Assembly (NCBI GenBank): GCA_018970725.1
Contig: JAGWVU010000027.1
Coordinates: 1-64,000, forward strand
Direction of reading: 5' to 3'
DNA: 64,000 nucleotides
From: Verrucomicrobiota bacterium
GTDB taxonomy: Bacteria; Verrucomicrobiota; Verrucomicrobiia; Verrucomicrobiales; DEV007
Position numbers and translations under genes: made by a program. The notes below the pieces were generated by a model. That model was not told where the DNA came from. It worked only from the letters and a program-made list of their open reading frames with translations, and searched no databases. Positions 1 through 8,071 of the stretch are shown one piece after another (positions within the stretch are counted from its first letter, which is position 1; every line of letters starts with the position of its first letter).

Positions 1-572
1 AGCCTCCGCTCAGCAGCCAGAGGATTGCCTAACTTCGCCAACTTCAGAGCCAGAATCCTGTTCCACCTGGGCGACCTCGACATGAATCCCGCATGAGACC
101 AGCAACCAGAAATCCGCAAGCGCCAATTTCTTCGATGCAGTCTGATCTGGCGCGGTTGTCCAGCATGAAGGCATAACCATCGTGCGGGTGAAAGGAGACT
201 TCGCGAACTGCATCCACCCGGTCGAGGCAACCAGCAACAGCCGGAAGGATTAAGAGCCCCACATGATCGATCCGTCAAGCCTTTCGGCATCCATGAGTTG
301 GAATTGCGGTGACCTCGGTCATTTTGGAATCGGTTGAAATCCCCCGAGACGCTGCGAAGGGCCTGGTTCCGGGAGACAAATGGGATTTGGCGTTTGCCTT
401 CGCGGGTTTTTCAGAAGGTCTTTCCCTCCGTGCTTATGTTCCTGAAGAGTGTCACCCCGGAGCGTTGCAACCGGCTGTCAGGCGCTGATCCCGCCGAAAT
501 TCATCAGAGATCTGGCCCCAGGGCATTCACGCGATAGGCCCGCCGAGTTCAAGCGAAGCTCGTTGAGGAAAG
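1..572. other. No supported gene; noncoding or decayed DNA
   Basis: This stretch holds only short open frames of 60 to 75 codons on both strands. None has a recognisable motif, a good ribosome binding site or a family resemblance that I can name. The minus-strand frames at 10-262 overlap each other in different frames, which argues against both. The 330-540 part includes the 8-base palindrome GTTGCAAC and short frames that read like the degenerate peptides seen in PVC-group dispersed repeats, but no second copy occurs in this window. It lies downstream of the ECF sigma gene, where an anti-sigma gene might have been expected, and none is visible. Confidence 0.5.
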
Positions 573-1088
573 TCAAGCCACCTGTTCTTTCCGGTCCTCG
601 AGCAATTTTTTGAGGTGCTCCAGCCCGTAGCGGTAACGGGAGGCCACTGTGTTCGGAGATTCCCCCAATTGACCCGCAATCTGGGCGAAGGTCAGACCTC
701 CCCAGATTTTCAATGCGATCACCTCCCGGTGTTTCTCCGGAATCCGCGCCAAGGCTTCCTGAACCGATTTGGCGAAAACCTCGTTGTCCTCAGCGAACTC
801 AAAGAGGGCCTCCTCGGTCTCCGGCTGTTCCCCCGCCACCATGTGCTCCCGCTCCTCCCGCCGCAAATTCGACCGGGCCCGGTCAATCGCACACCGCCGG
901 ATGTTGGTGAAGACCAAACTCGAGGTCTCGGCACCAATCCGTCCTTCGCACGTCTTCCAGGTCTTGACCAGCGCGTCCTGCAAGACATCTTCCGCATCCG
1001 CTTGGGAACGCGTCTGTTGACGGGCGTAAAAAAGCCATTTGGCGCCGTTCGCCTCAAGCCATTCCTGCCATTCCCGACGGTTGCTCAT
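573..1088 (-). CDS. ECF-type RNA polymerase sigma factor
   Basis: A 171-residue sigma-70 family protein that would direct RNA polymerase to a specific promoter set. Region 2 is seen at about residues 18-50 (ARQQTRSQADAEDVLQDA, then KTWK), and region 4 with its helix-turn-helix at about 115-165 (IPEKHREVIALK, then GLTFAQIAGQL and NTVASRYRYG). I chose the ATG at 1088 because the family normally starts just before region 2. Longer in-frame starts at 1142 and 1220 have no better ribosome binding site and add residues without similarity. No anti-sigma or FecR-like gene is adjacent on either side, so how it is controlled cannot be read from this window. The family is sure; the regulon is unknown. 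Confidence 0.88.
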   Translation of the reverse strand: MSNRREWQEWLEANGAKWLFYARQQTRSQADAEDVLQDALVKTWKTCEGRIGAETSSLVFTNIRRCAIDRARSNLRREEREHMVAGEQPETEEALFEFAEDNEVFAKSVQEALARIPEKHREVIALKIWGGLTFAQIAGQLGESPNTVASRYRYGLEHLKKLLEDRKEQVA

Positions 1089-1427
1089 TGCATTTCGCGT
1101 TGCCGGATCCCTCTCGACAATGTAAAACAATTTCTCCGTCATGTTGCGAAAATCTGTCCGGTTTTTTACGTCGCCGGGGGACAGATCCTGACATTGAGAC
1201 GGATTCGCGGCCGGAACCATTCATGGGATTTCCCTTCAAAAGCCTGAAAATCAGCGGATCCAAACGATCCTCCCCCGCCCGCCTGCCCTCGTTTGACCAA
1301 ATATCCGGGCCCCCGCTTTCGTCTAGAAACCGCCGCCACCGGACTTCCGGCCCGGCTCATGCGGAGTTTCCCCAACAAAAGTTTACGTTGCCTGATAATT
1401 GACAATTCGGAATTTTGTCCTGCTACT
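1089..1427. other. Divergent intergenic region
   Basis: This gap separates the ECF sigma gene (minus) from a secreted-protein gene (plus) and must hold both promoters. The AT-rich part at about 1378-1420 includes a TGATAAT hexamer-like sequence and a TTGACA at 1399-1404. The spacing to a convincing partner and to the start codon is poor, so no promoter is called. No gene is seen here other than 5' extensions of the flanking frames. Confidence 0.4.
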
Positions 1428-2279
1428 ATGCCCATGCAATCCCTCCGTCTTGCCGCGATCTTCCTCGGGGCGGCCGTCTCCACTCTCCGGGCGGAACCAT
1501 CCGCTCTCCCGGTCGAGTCCTCCCGCGAACTCAACGGGCCCCCGCTGATCATTGAAACCGCCGCACCGAAGCGCTTGCAATCCGATGAAAGTTGCCAAGG
1601 CAGGCTCCAAACCGGACAACCGGAGTTCTCCAAGCCCGAGGGACGCGACACCGTGCGCTTTCCCCTGACCAACCTGACCGATACCCCTCTGAAAATCCGG
1701 GTTGCCACCTCCTTCATCCTGTCGGATGGCGAAGTCGTCCGCAACCCCTACGGCGATGTCAAAGGCGGGTTCGAAGGCATGAGCCGGGGCTTCCTCGGCG
1801 TCCTCTCCCTCGGCGCTTCCGAAATGGCCATCGTCAACGACACCTCCGAAGCCACCCTCATCACCACCCATACCCTTCCCCCGGGACGCTCCCTGATCGT
1901 CGAGCACCAGCTCCCTTTCGCCAGCCATGATGTCGTCGGCTCCCGTTCCCGGGTCTGCGTCATCACCGAAACGGTGGACGCCGACCACGCCAAGGAAGTC
2001 CGCCGCATCGTGAAGGAGCAGTATTGGAAGGTGCGCGACACTTACTTCGAAGACCGGCTCGCGGAAACCAAACGCTGGGAGGACCTCCGCAACCGGTTGG
2101 ACAAGGAACGCTCCGCGCTGGAACCACTCAGCGATGCTTATCGAGAGGCCATGTCCGCGTATTGGCAAGCCCATCAGTCGCATCAGGATACCCTTTCGTC
2201 CCTCGAACAAAAGTTCCTCAACTTCGCCCGTTCCCAGGAAAAATCGCTGCGCAGCGTGCTCAGCCCGGAAACGCCCTGA
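1428..2279 (+). CDS. Secreted protein of unknown function
   Basis: A 283-residue protein with an N-terminal signal peptide (SLRLAAIFLGAAVSTLRA) that should send it across the inner membrane. The middle part (about 50-190) looks like an all-beta region with repeated small hydrophobic strands, including TLPPGRSLIVEHQLPF. The last 80 residues are charged and probably helical or coiled-coil (RRIVKEQYWKVRDTYFEDRL and onward). I do not recognise a family. The ATG at 1428 is preferred because it puts the signal peptide at the very N-terminus; an ATG at 1434 is equally possible. The frame extends upstream to 1293, but that part has no signal-like or conserved content. Confidence 0.7.
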   Translation: MPMQSLRLAAIFLGAAVSTLRAEPSALPVESSRELNGPPLIIETAAPKRLQSDESCQGRLQTGQPEFSKPEGRDTVRFPLTNLTDTPLKIRVATSFILSDGEVVRNPYGDVKGGFEGMSRGFLGVLSLGASEMAIVNDTSEATLITTHTLPPGRSLIVEHQLPFASHDVVGSRSRVCVITETVDADHAKEVRRIVKEQYWKVRDTYFEDRLAETKRWEDLRNRLDKERSALEPLSDAYREAMSAYWQAHQSHQDTLSSLEQKFLNFARSQEKSLRSVLSPETP

Positions 2280-2336
2280 GAGGTTCCCGCGAAGCCCTAG
2301 GCGGCAGCTGTCCTTGCGGAAAAGGCGCAGCGACCA

Positions 2337-2372
2337 TTTATTTAAGGAATATTAATAATAATTACTTGCAAA
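2337..2372 (+). promoter_or_regulatory. AT-rich probable promoter region of outer-membrane gene
   Basis: A sharply AT-rich tract (TTTATTTAAGG, then ATTAATAATAATTAC, then TTGCAA at 2367-2372) stands out in otherwise GC-rich DNA just upstream of the gene starting at 2445. It probably carries the promoter or an upstream element. No standard -35/-10 pair with good spacing could be fixed. Confidence 0.35.
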
Positions 2373-2444
2373 GTATCCGGGTGTCTTCAATGATTGGCAA
2401 TCAAGCCTTCATCGGCTTGTCAACCCAACACTGAAGAACCCAAC

Positions 2445-3185
2445 ATGATCAAGACTCGTCATCTCGCAGCGCTCGCTGCCCTGGTTGCCGCCTCAGCGGT
2501 CGCCGGTCCCGCCATTGAAGATCCGGTCTGCGCTGTTCCCTTCACCGGGGAATTGTCCGTCGGATACGAAACCAACTACATCTTCCGTGGGGTCAACCTC
2601 GGGGAAGACGCTCCTTGGGCCAGCATCGGGCTCAACTTCCCGATCAGCGAAAAGCTGAGTCTTGATGTCGGCACCTGGTATCTCAACTCCACCAACAACC
2701 CGGACAACTTCGACGAACTCGATACCTACGCCTTCCTGAACTTCTCCGTTCTCGGTTTGGACGCGTCCTTCGGCGGAACGTGGTACAACTTCCCGGAGCC
2801 GGGTGGAAACACCGGAGAACTCTCCATGGGCCTGAGCAAGGACCTGAAAATCTTTGAGCTCGGCGGTTTCGCGGCATTCGACATGGGCAACGTCGGCGGC
2901 TGGTATTTCGAAACCCGCGCCCTTCGCACCCTGGCCCTGACCGATTGCCTTGACCTCAACGTGGGCAGCGGCCTCAGCTTCACCCAAGACTACAGCTTCC
3001 GCACTCCCTACCTGGGTGCCGACGGCTGGAACCACGCTTATGTCCGCCTCGGACTTGGCTGGCACATGACCCAAACCGCCACCTTGAACACCTACATCGG
3101 AGGCAACTTCGCCCTCGATGCCTTGGAAAACATCGACGACGCCAATCGTCTCCACGGCGGGGCCAGCGTTTCCGTGGCCTTCTGA
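2445..3185 (+). CDS. Outer-membrane beta-barrel-like protein (TorF-type family)
   Basis: A 246-residue exported protein with a signal peptide (LAALAALVAASAVAGPA) followed by alternating amphipathic strands and a C-terminal aromatic residue (SVAF), as in outer-membrane barrels. The segment SVGYETNYIFRGVNLGE matches the YxFRG motif near the N-terminus of the small conserved barrel family often annotated TorF or gcw_chp. Its cargo is unknown. The ATG at 2445 has a purine-rich CTGAAGAA upstream. The frame extends to 2394, but the extra residues would precede the signal peptide. The gene appears monocistronic, lying between an AT-rich tract and a strong terminator. Confidence 0.72.
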   Translation: MIKTRHLAALAALVAASAVAGPAIEDPVCAVPFTGELSVGYETNYIFRGVNLGEDAPWASIGLNFPISEKLSLDVGTWYLNSTNNPDNFDELDTYAFLNFSVLGLDASFGGTWYNFPEPGGNTGELSMGLSKDLKIFELGGFAAFDMGNVGGWYFETRALRTLALTDCLDLNVGSGLSFTQDYSFRTPYLGADGWNHAYVRLGLGWHMTQTATLNTYIGGNFALDALENIDDANRLHGGASVSVAF

Positions 3186-3231
3186 AAAACCCCACCTGAC
3201 GACAACTTCCACCGCTGTTGAAAACAGCCGG

Positions 3232-3259
3232 GGCCGTCCCTCACCGGGGACGGCCTTTT
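3232..3259. terminator. Rho-independent terminator, probably bidirectional
   Basis: GGCCGTCCC at 3232-3240 and GGGACGGCC at 3247-3255 form a perfect 9-bp GC stem, with TTTT following on the plus strand. It sits between the convergent ends of the barrel gene (3185) and glcD (3285), so it can stop the plus-strand transcript and perhaps the minus-strand operon as well. Confidence 0.85.
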
Positions 3260-3284
3260 GCGTTTCGGCGCGGGCGGCCGGCGC

Positions 3285-4667
3285 TCAATCGAGAAACTTG
3301 CCCGGATTGAGGATCCCGCGGGGATCGAGGGCGGCTTTGAGGGCCCGGTGGGTGGCGAGGTTGACCGGATCGAGCGCCTGACCGATCCACCGTTTCTTGG
3401 CGAGACCCACGCCATGTTCGCCCGTGATGGCCCCGCCCCAAGCCAGGACCTGACGGAACAGGCGGTCCAAGGCGGCGTCCACCTGATCCCGTTTCTCCTG
3501 CATGTCCCCGGGATGAACCATGATGTTGACGTGGATGTTCCCATCCCCCGCATGACCGAAGCTGGCCACGGCGAACCCGGTCTCCTCCTGAAGCTGGCGC
3601 GAGAATCTGGCCAGATCAACCAGTCGCCCCCGCGGCACCACGATGTCCTCGTTGAGCTTGATCAATCCGGTCGCCTTGAGGCTGTAGGAGAAGCTCCGCC
3701 GGATCTCCCAGATGCCCTCGCAAGCGGCCTCGGAAGCGGCGGTCTCGAGACGCGTGGGCCCGAGTTCCGCCAGCAGCTTTTGCAACTTCAGGCAATCGCC
3801 CGCCACCGCCTCCGGCTGGCCGTCGATCTCGAGCAGGAGATGGGCGTCCCCGGGTGGCACGTTGCGCGGGGCATCAGGGTTTTCCCGGGCAGCCCGCAAG
3901 GTGAAGGCATCGGAAATCTCGAGGGCCGAGGGGAGAAAGCCGGCGGCAAACACGGCTTGGACGGCGGCGGCGGCTTCCTCGAAGGTGCGGAAACCAGCGG
4001 AAAGCGCGGCCCGGGCGGGCGGGAGTGGAATGAGCCGGAGAGTGATTTCGGTCACCACGCCCAACATGCCTTCGGATCCGACAAAGAGGCCCACGAGATC
4101 GAAACCGGTCTTGTTTTTGTGAGTCCGCCCTCCGGCCCGCAACACGTCTCCCCCGGCCAACACCGCTTCCAGCCCCAGCACGTAGCTGCGGGTCACCCCG
4201 TATTTGAGGCATTTCGGACCGCCGGCGTTGGTGGCCACGTTGCCCCCGAGGCTGCACTCCCGCAAACTGGCCGGGTCCGGCGGGTAATACCAGCCGAGCC
4301 GTTTCACCGCGTCCTGCAGATCCCCGGTGATGACGCCGGGTTGCACCACGGCCAGGCCATCCTCCGGACTGATCTCGAGAATCCGGTTCATCCGCGCCAC
4401 CGACAGAGCGATGCCCGCCCGGACCGGGACGCATCCGCCGACGTAACCGACTCCGGCGCCCCTCGGGGTGACCGGCACCCCGTGTTCCTGGGCGAAAGCG
4501 AGGACGCGGGAGACATCATCGGTGCTCTCCGCGAACACCACCACTTCGGGCTCATGGGAGGCATACCATTTGTCCGTGGCATGAACCTGCAACTGCCGCG
4601 GGTCGGTGGAGACCTGATCCTCGCGGAAGAGGCCGAGGAGATGGGTCCGCAGGAGATCGGGGTGCAT
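3285..4667 (-). CDS. glcD: FAD-linked glycolate/D-lactate oxidase, GlcD-type
   Basis: A 460-residue flavoprotein that would oxidise a 2-hydroxy acid such as glycolate or D-lactate. The FAD-binding PCMH domain is at about 35-215, with PRGAGVGYVGG at 68-78 and LGGNVATNAGG at about 145. The FAD-oxidase C-terminal domain follows, with FGHAGDGNIHVN and GEHGVGLAKKRW. Length matches GlcD. The ATG at 4667 lies two bases after the dgkA stop, so translation is probably coupled. The longer frame to 4889 runs through dgkA in another frame and is not used. No glcE or glcF partner is next to it, so it may act alone or with remote subunits. The exact substrate is uncertain. Confidence 0.88.
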   Translation of the reverse strand: MHPDLLRTHLLGLFREDQVSTDPRQLQVHATDKWYASHEPEVVVFAESTDDVSRVLAFAQEHGVPVTPRGAGVGYVGGCVPVRAGIALSVARMNRILEISPEDGLAVVQPGVITGDLQDAVKRLGWYYPPDPASLRECSLGGNVATNAGGPKCLKYGVTRSYVLGLEAVLAGGDVLRAGGRTHKNKTGFDLVGLFVGSEGMLGVVTEITLRLIPLPPARAALSAGFRTFEEAAAAVQAVFAAGFLPSALEISDAFTLRAARENPDAPRNVPPGDAHLLLEIDGQPEAVAGDCLKLQKLLAELGPTRLETAASEAACEGIWEIRRSFSYSLKATGLIKLNEDIVVPRGRLVDLARFSRQLQEETGFAVASFGHAGDGNIHVNIMVHPGDMQEKRDQVDAALDRLFRQVLAWGGAITGEHGVGLAKKRWIGQALDPVNLATHRALKAALDPRGILNPGKFLD

Positions 4668-4669
4668 GG

Positions 4670-5053
4670 TCAGGAAACCAGAAGAGTCCAGAGCCGCGGT
4701 CCAAAGATGGCCAGCCCCGCCCCGGCCGCGCCGAGAGAGACGATGAGCACCCCGCCCGCCGCGGCGTCCTTGGCGTGTTTGATGAGGAAATGATCTTCCA
4801 TGGAGACCCGGTCCGCCAGTCGTTCCAAGGCGGAATTGATCGCCTCCGCGGCCATGACTTGGGCGACACAGAGGATGAGCACGGCCCATTCCACGGGACT
4901 GACCTGGAAAAAAGCGGCAGCGGCGGCCACAAGCGCGGCCACGACAAAATGGAGCCGCATATTCTGCTCCGTGGCGATGACGTGGACCAGGCCGACCGCG
5001 GCGCAGGCGAAACTTCGCCGCAGTTTCGCAAGGTCAATTCCGGCCAACTTCAT
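4670..5053 (-). CDS. dgkA: Diacylglycerol kinase / undecaprenol kinase family membrane protein
   Basis: A 127-residue DgkA-family integral membrane kinase that phosphorylates diacylglycerol or undecaprenol with ATP. Three hydrophobic helices are visible. The family signature is present as AAEAINSALERLADR (about 68-82) and IKHAKDAAAGGV (about 90-101), which includes the catalytic and metal-binding Glu and Asn-Ser. The start overlaps the rnr stop by four bases (ATGA), and glcD starts two bases after this gene's stop, so it is the middle gene of a coupled three-gene unit. Sequence alone does not separate the two lipid substrates. Confidence 0.88.
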   Translation of the reverse strand: MKLAGIDLAKLRRSFACAAVGLVHVIATEQNMRLHFVVAALVAAAAAFFQVSPVEWAVLILCVAQVMAAEAINSALERLADRVSMEDHFLIKHAKDAAAGGVLIVSLGAAGAGLAIFGPRLWTLLVS

Positions 5054-7302
5054 CCTCGGGTCGAAGCCTGATGGCCCGTGACGAGGGCAAAATCAAGATG
5101 TTTGCGTTCCAGATCGACCCGCAGAACCCGGACCGGGAGGATCATGCCGGCTCTGGCGACGATCTTGCCGCGGGGCCCGGTGATGCGTTGGAGGCGGGCC
5201 TCCATTTCGTAACCGGGCGGAAGATCGGCGGATTTCAGCATCCCGCGGAGCTGCAACGCCTGCAGTTCGACGAACGCGCCCCTCGGCAGAACCTCGGTGA
5301 CCACCGCTTCGAAGGAGACCTCCCGGTTCTCGCGCATCAGCCGCATGAGGTATTCGTATTGCTTCAGCAGCTTGGACTCCTGCTCCGCAGCGGCTGCGGT
5401 GCGCTCGGTGGTGGACAAGTGTTCCGCCGTATCGGCCAGTTCGGGCTTCTTCGGAAGCGGGCCCGCGTCGCGGGGAGCGGTGGCCAGTTTCTCGAGAACG
5501 CGATGGACGACGAGATCGGCATACCGGCGGATCGGGCTGGTGAAATGGCAGTAATTGAGTTTGGCCAGCCCGAAATGACCGGAGGGCTCCCCGCTGTAAA
5601 CGGCCCGTTTCAGGCTCTTCAACAAGCTGAGCTTGAGCACGTGTTCCTCCGGCTTGCCGCGGATCCCGAGCAACAGCTTCTGCAGTTCCTTGCGGACCGT
5701 GACATCCCCCACCGGATGTCCATAGGCGGCCGCCATCTCCCGGAAATCGAACAACTTCTCCGGGTCCGGATCTTCGTGAACCCGGTAAATCGCCCCGGCC
5801 TGACGGTTCTTGATGAACTCCGCCACCGCCTCGTTGGCCGCCAGCATGAACTCTTCAATCAGTTGGTGGGAGATGTCGTAGACCACCAAACGGACATCGA
5901 CCGGTTCGCCGACCTCGTTGAGGATGACCTTCACTTCCGGGAAATCGAGGTCCAGCGAACCATGCTCCATCCGCAGCCGCCGCAGGCGCCCGGCCAAGTC
6001 CCAAGCCTCGTGCAACGCCCGGCTGAACGGGGCGTCCCCCTCCGCGCCGCCCTGCGCCGGCTGATCCAAAAGGGCAAACGCCTCCTCGTAACTGAACCGG
6101 CGTTTGCTCCGGATCACCGCCTTGGCGAACCGCGCCTTGGTCCGCCGCCCCCGGGCGTCGAATTCCATGATCACGGCGTGGGTCAAGCGGTCGACCTGCG
6201 GGTTCAGGCTGCAGATCCCGTTGCTTAGATGGAACGGCAGCATCGGAATCACCCGGTCCACCAGATAAACGCTGTTCCCCCGCTTCCGCGCCTCCCGGTC
6301 CACCGCACCCCCGGCCCTGACGTAATGAGCCACATCGGCGATGAACACGCCCAGTTCCCAACCTCCATGGTCCAGCCGGCGCACACAGATGGCATCGTCG
6401 AAATCCCGGGCATCGAAGGGATCGATCGTCATCACGAAGGCCTCCCGCCAGTCTTCGCGCCCCCCGATTTCCTCCGGACTTACTTCGAGCGGAGCCCCGG
6501 CGGCCTCGAGCAGAACCGGCTCCGGAAAATCCAACGGGAGGTCATGGCGATGGATGATGGAGAGGATGTCGACGCCCGGGGCACCCGTCGGCCCCAGGAC
6601 CTGGACCACCTTGACCTTGGGGGCCCGCAAAGCCTGGGTCCATGCGGTCAATTCAAAGACCACCTTGCAGCGGTCCGCCGCGCCCGGGGGCAGGTCCGCC
6701 GCATCGGCCTCGCCATCCCGGTGGAACGCCGGTTCATCGGGAACCACCCGCGCATAACCGCGGGCCAGATGCAGCGTACCGACGTAATGCCGCCGCTTCC
6801 GCCGCACCACCTCCTCGATCCTGGCTTCCCAACGCGAGCGGGGTGCCTCACGAAACTTCCGGACGTGCCGCTGCCAAGCCGGCGGCGGACCTTGGACGAC
6901 CGAGAAGCGCACCGTATCCCCGGGCAATGCCGTCCCGCTATTCCGTTCGCTAAAAAACAAGGCTTCCTTCCCCACCCGGGCCTTCAAGGTGGCACGGCCG
7001 GCGGCCTCGACCTCGACCCATCCGTTGCGATTCTTGCCGGGCGAGGGAAACTCCACCGTGCCGACCCAGGAATCCCCGGCCACGGCAACCGGTCGCGGCA
7101 CGCCGTAACGGGATTTCTTGTGGAGAGCGACCACGCCGCGCTCCTCGAGGCGACGTAGAGCGAGGCGGAGATTGGCCCGTTCGGCCGAAGGGACCTCGAG
7201 CACGCGAGCCAGTTCGGAACGCGTCATGGGCTGGGCTTTCGGCGCTTCCAGAATCTGCTGAATGCGCTTTTCGAGTTCGGCGCTGCCGGGATTGGAGTCC
7301 AA
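5050..7302 (-). CDS. rnr: Ribonuclease R (RNase II/R family 3'-5' exoribonuclease)
   Basis: A 750-residue processive exoribonuclease for degrading structured RNA. An N-terminal winged-helix segment (about 8-65) is followed by cold-shock OB domains (GTVEFPSPGKNRNGWV at about 80 and a second near 170-230). The RNB catalytic domain begins near 290 with the metal-binding cluster DPFDARDFDDAI, and the S1 domain lies at about 650-745. It is somewhat shorter than the 813-residue E. coli enzyme. The start at 7302 is TTG. It keeps the whole winged helix, but a candidate promoter lies almost on top of it; the ATG at 7227 would remove 25 residues. First gene of an rnr-dgkA-glcD unit. Confidence 0.93.
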   Translation of the reverse strand: MDSNPGSAELEKRIQQILEAPKAQPMTRSELARVLEVPSAERANLRLALRRLEERGVVALHKKSRYGVPRPVAVAGDSWVGTVEFPSPGKNRNGWVEVEAAGRATLKARVGKEALFFSERNSGTALPGDTVRFSVVQGPPPAWQRHVRKFREAPRSRWEARIEEVVRRKRRHYVGTLHLARGYARVVPDEPAFHRDGEADAADLPPGAADRCKVVFELTAWTQALRAPKVKVVQVLGPTGAPGVDILSIIHRHDLPLDFPEPVLLEAAGAPLEVSPEEIGGREDWREAFVMTIDPFDARDFDDAICVRRLDHGGWELGVFIADVAHYVRAGGAVDREARKRGNSVYLVDRVIPMLPFHLSNGICSLNPQVDRLTHAVIMEFDARGRRTKARFAKAVIRSKRRFSYEEAFALLDQPAQGGAEGDAPFSRALHEAWDLAGRLRRLRMEHGSLDLDFPEVKVILNEVGEPVDVRLVVYDISHQLIEEFMLAANEAVAEFIKNRQAGAIYRVHEDPDPEKLFDFREMAAAYGHPVGDVTVRKELQKLLLGIRGKPEEHVLKLSLLKSLKRAVYSGEPSGHFGLAKLNYCHFTSPIRRYADLVVHRVLEKLATAPRDAGPLPKKPELADTAEHLSTTERTAAAAEQESKLLKQYEYLMRLMRENREVSFEAVVTEVLPRGAFVELQALQLRGMLKSADLPPGYEMEARLQRITGPRGKIVARAGMILPVRVLRVDLERKHLDFALVTGHQASTRG

Positions 7303-7310
7303 GTCCTTCC

Positions 7311-7339
7311 AGTTAGCGCTCCGGTCAATGCCTTGTCAA
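7311..7339 (-). promoter_or_regulatory. Candidate sigma-70 promoter for rnr operon
   Basis: On the minus strand TTGACA (7339-7334) is followed after 17 bp by CTAACT (7316-7311). The -35 element is perfect and the -10 is weak. Transcription would begin within a few bases of the TTG start at 7302, implying either a leaderless transcript or a start further downstream. Confidence 0.25.
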
Positions 7340-7352
7340 ACCAGGAATCTTC

Positions 7353-7382
7353 TTGACTTTAAACCTTTATTCAGGCTTTTAT
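7353..7382 (+). promoter_or_regulatory. Candidate sigma-70 promoter for lipoprotein-nth unit
   Basis: TTGACT at 7353-7358 and TTTTAT at 7377-7382 are separated by 18 bp in an AT-rich patch, about 50 bp before the ATG at 7433. Both hexamers are imperfect but the position is right. Confidence 0.4.
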
Positions 7383-7432
7383 CCCCTTTTTTGTGTCCGG
7401 ACTCTGCGTCCTGAACCCCGGCGGCAGCACCC

Positions 7433-8068
7433 ATGAAGCAACCAAAACGCGCTCAGACTTGGCCATGGACCCTCGTCCGGACCGGCATTCTCCTGATGTC
7501 GGCCACCCTTGCCGCCTGCACCAGCGCCCGGATCCAACTTGCGGAGATCCGTCCGCTGGAGCGTTTCCGCCAGTCCAGGGTCCCCACCCCGCAGGCGCCT
7601 CCGAACAAGTTCGTGATCAAGACCACGGCCTACTGCCACCAGGAGTCGGACAGCCAACCCTACGGCAAACTCACGGCCCGCGGCACCAGCCTGCGCTGTT
7701 CCGGCCCCGTCCGCAGCGCCGCCGCCGATTGGTCCCGCTACCCTGTCGGCACCCGCTTCCGCATCATCGGCCAGGCGCAAATCTACGAAGTGGATGACTA
7801 CGGCAGTGCCTTGGTCGGAACCGATACCATCGACATTTATCAGCCATCGATCCGCTCCATGCGCAACTGGGGTGCTCCGGTGGTCGGCATCGAGGTCATC
7901 CACTGGGGAAGTTTCGCGGAAAGCGAGGCCATCCTCGCCCCCCGCGCCTCCAAATCACCGCACGTCCGCAAGATGCTGACCGGGGTGCGCGCCAAGAGCC
8001 TCCAGCTTGAGCAAGGCCTCCAACCCGTCGGCGGCCTCGCCCCCTCCGGGCCCCGCAAATCCGCCTGA
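7433..8068 (+). CDS. 3D-domain lipoprotein, possible cell-wall enzyme
   Basis: A 211-residue exported protein. The N-terminal hydrophobic stretch ends in a lipobox-like LAAC, so it is probably a lipoprotein with the Cys near residue 29 anchored in a membrane. Residues about 60-165 resemble a 3D (double-psi beta-barrel) domain, the fold of MltA and RlpA-type peptidoglycan enzymes: KTTAYCHQE, GTRFRI, and EVDDYGSALVGTDTIDIY with its Asp residues. The C-terminal 45 residues look disordered. Three bases separate its stop from nth. The fold is fairly sure; lytic transglycosylase activity is only inferred. Confidence 0.72.
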   Translation: MKQPKRAQTWPWTLVRTGILLMSATLAACTSARIQLAEIRPLERFRQSRVPTPQAPPNKFVIKTTAYCHQESDSQPYGKLTARGTSLRCSGPVRSAAADWSRYPVGTRFRIIGQAQIYEVDDYGSALVGTDTIDIYQPSIRSMRNWGAPVVGIEVIHWGSFAESEAILAPRASKSPHVRKMLTGVRAKSLQLEQGLQPVGGLAPSGPRKSA

Positions 8069-8071
8069 GCC

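Noticed and set aside
10-262. Two overlapping minus-strand frames of 72 and 75 codons
   Set aside because: They occupy the same DNA in different frames, with no ribosome binding site, family resemblance or neighbour to support either one.
324-342. tRNA T-arm-like sequence
   Set aside because: GGTTGAAATCC lacks the required TTC of the T loop, and no acceptor or anticodon stem can be drawn around it.
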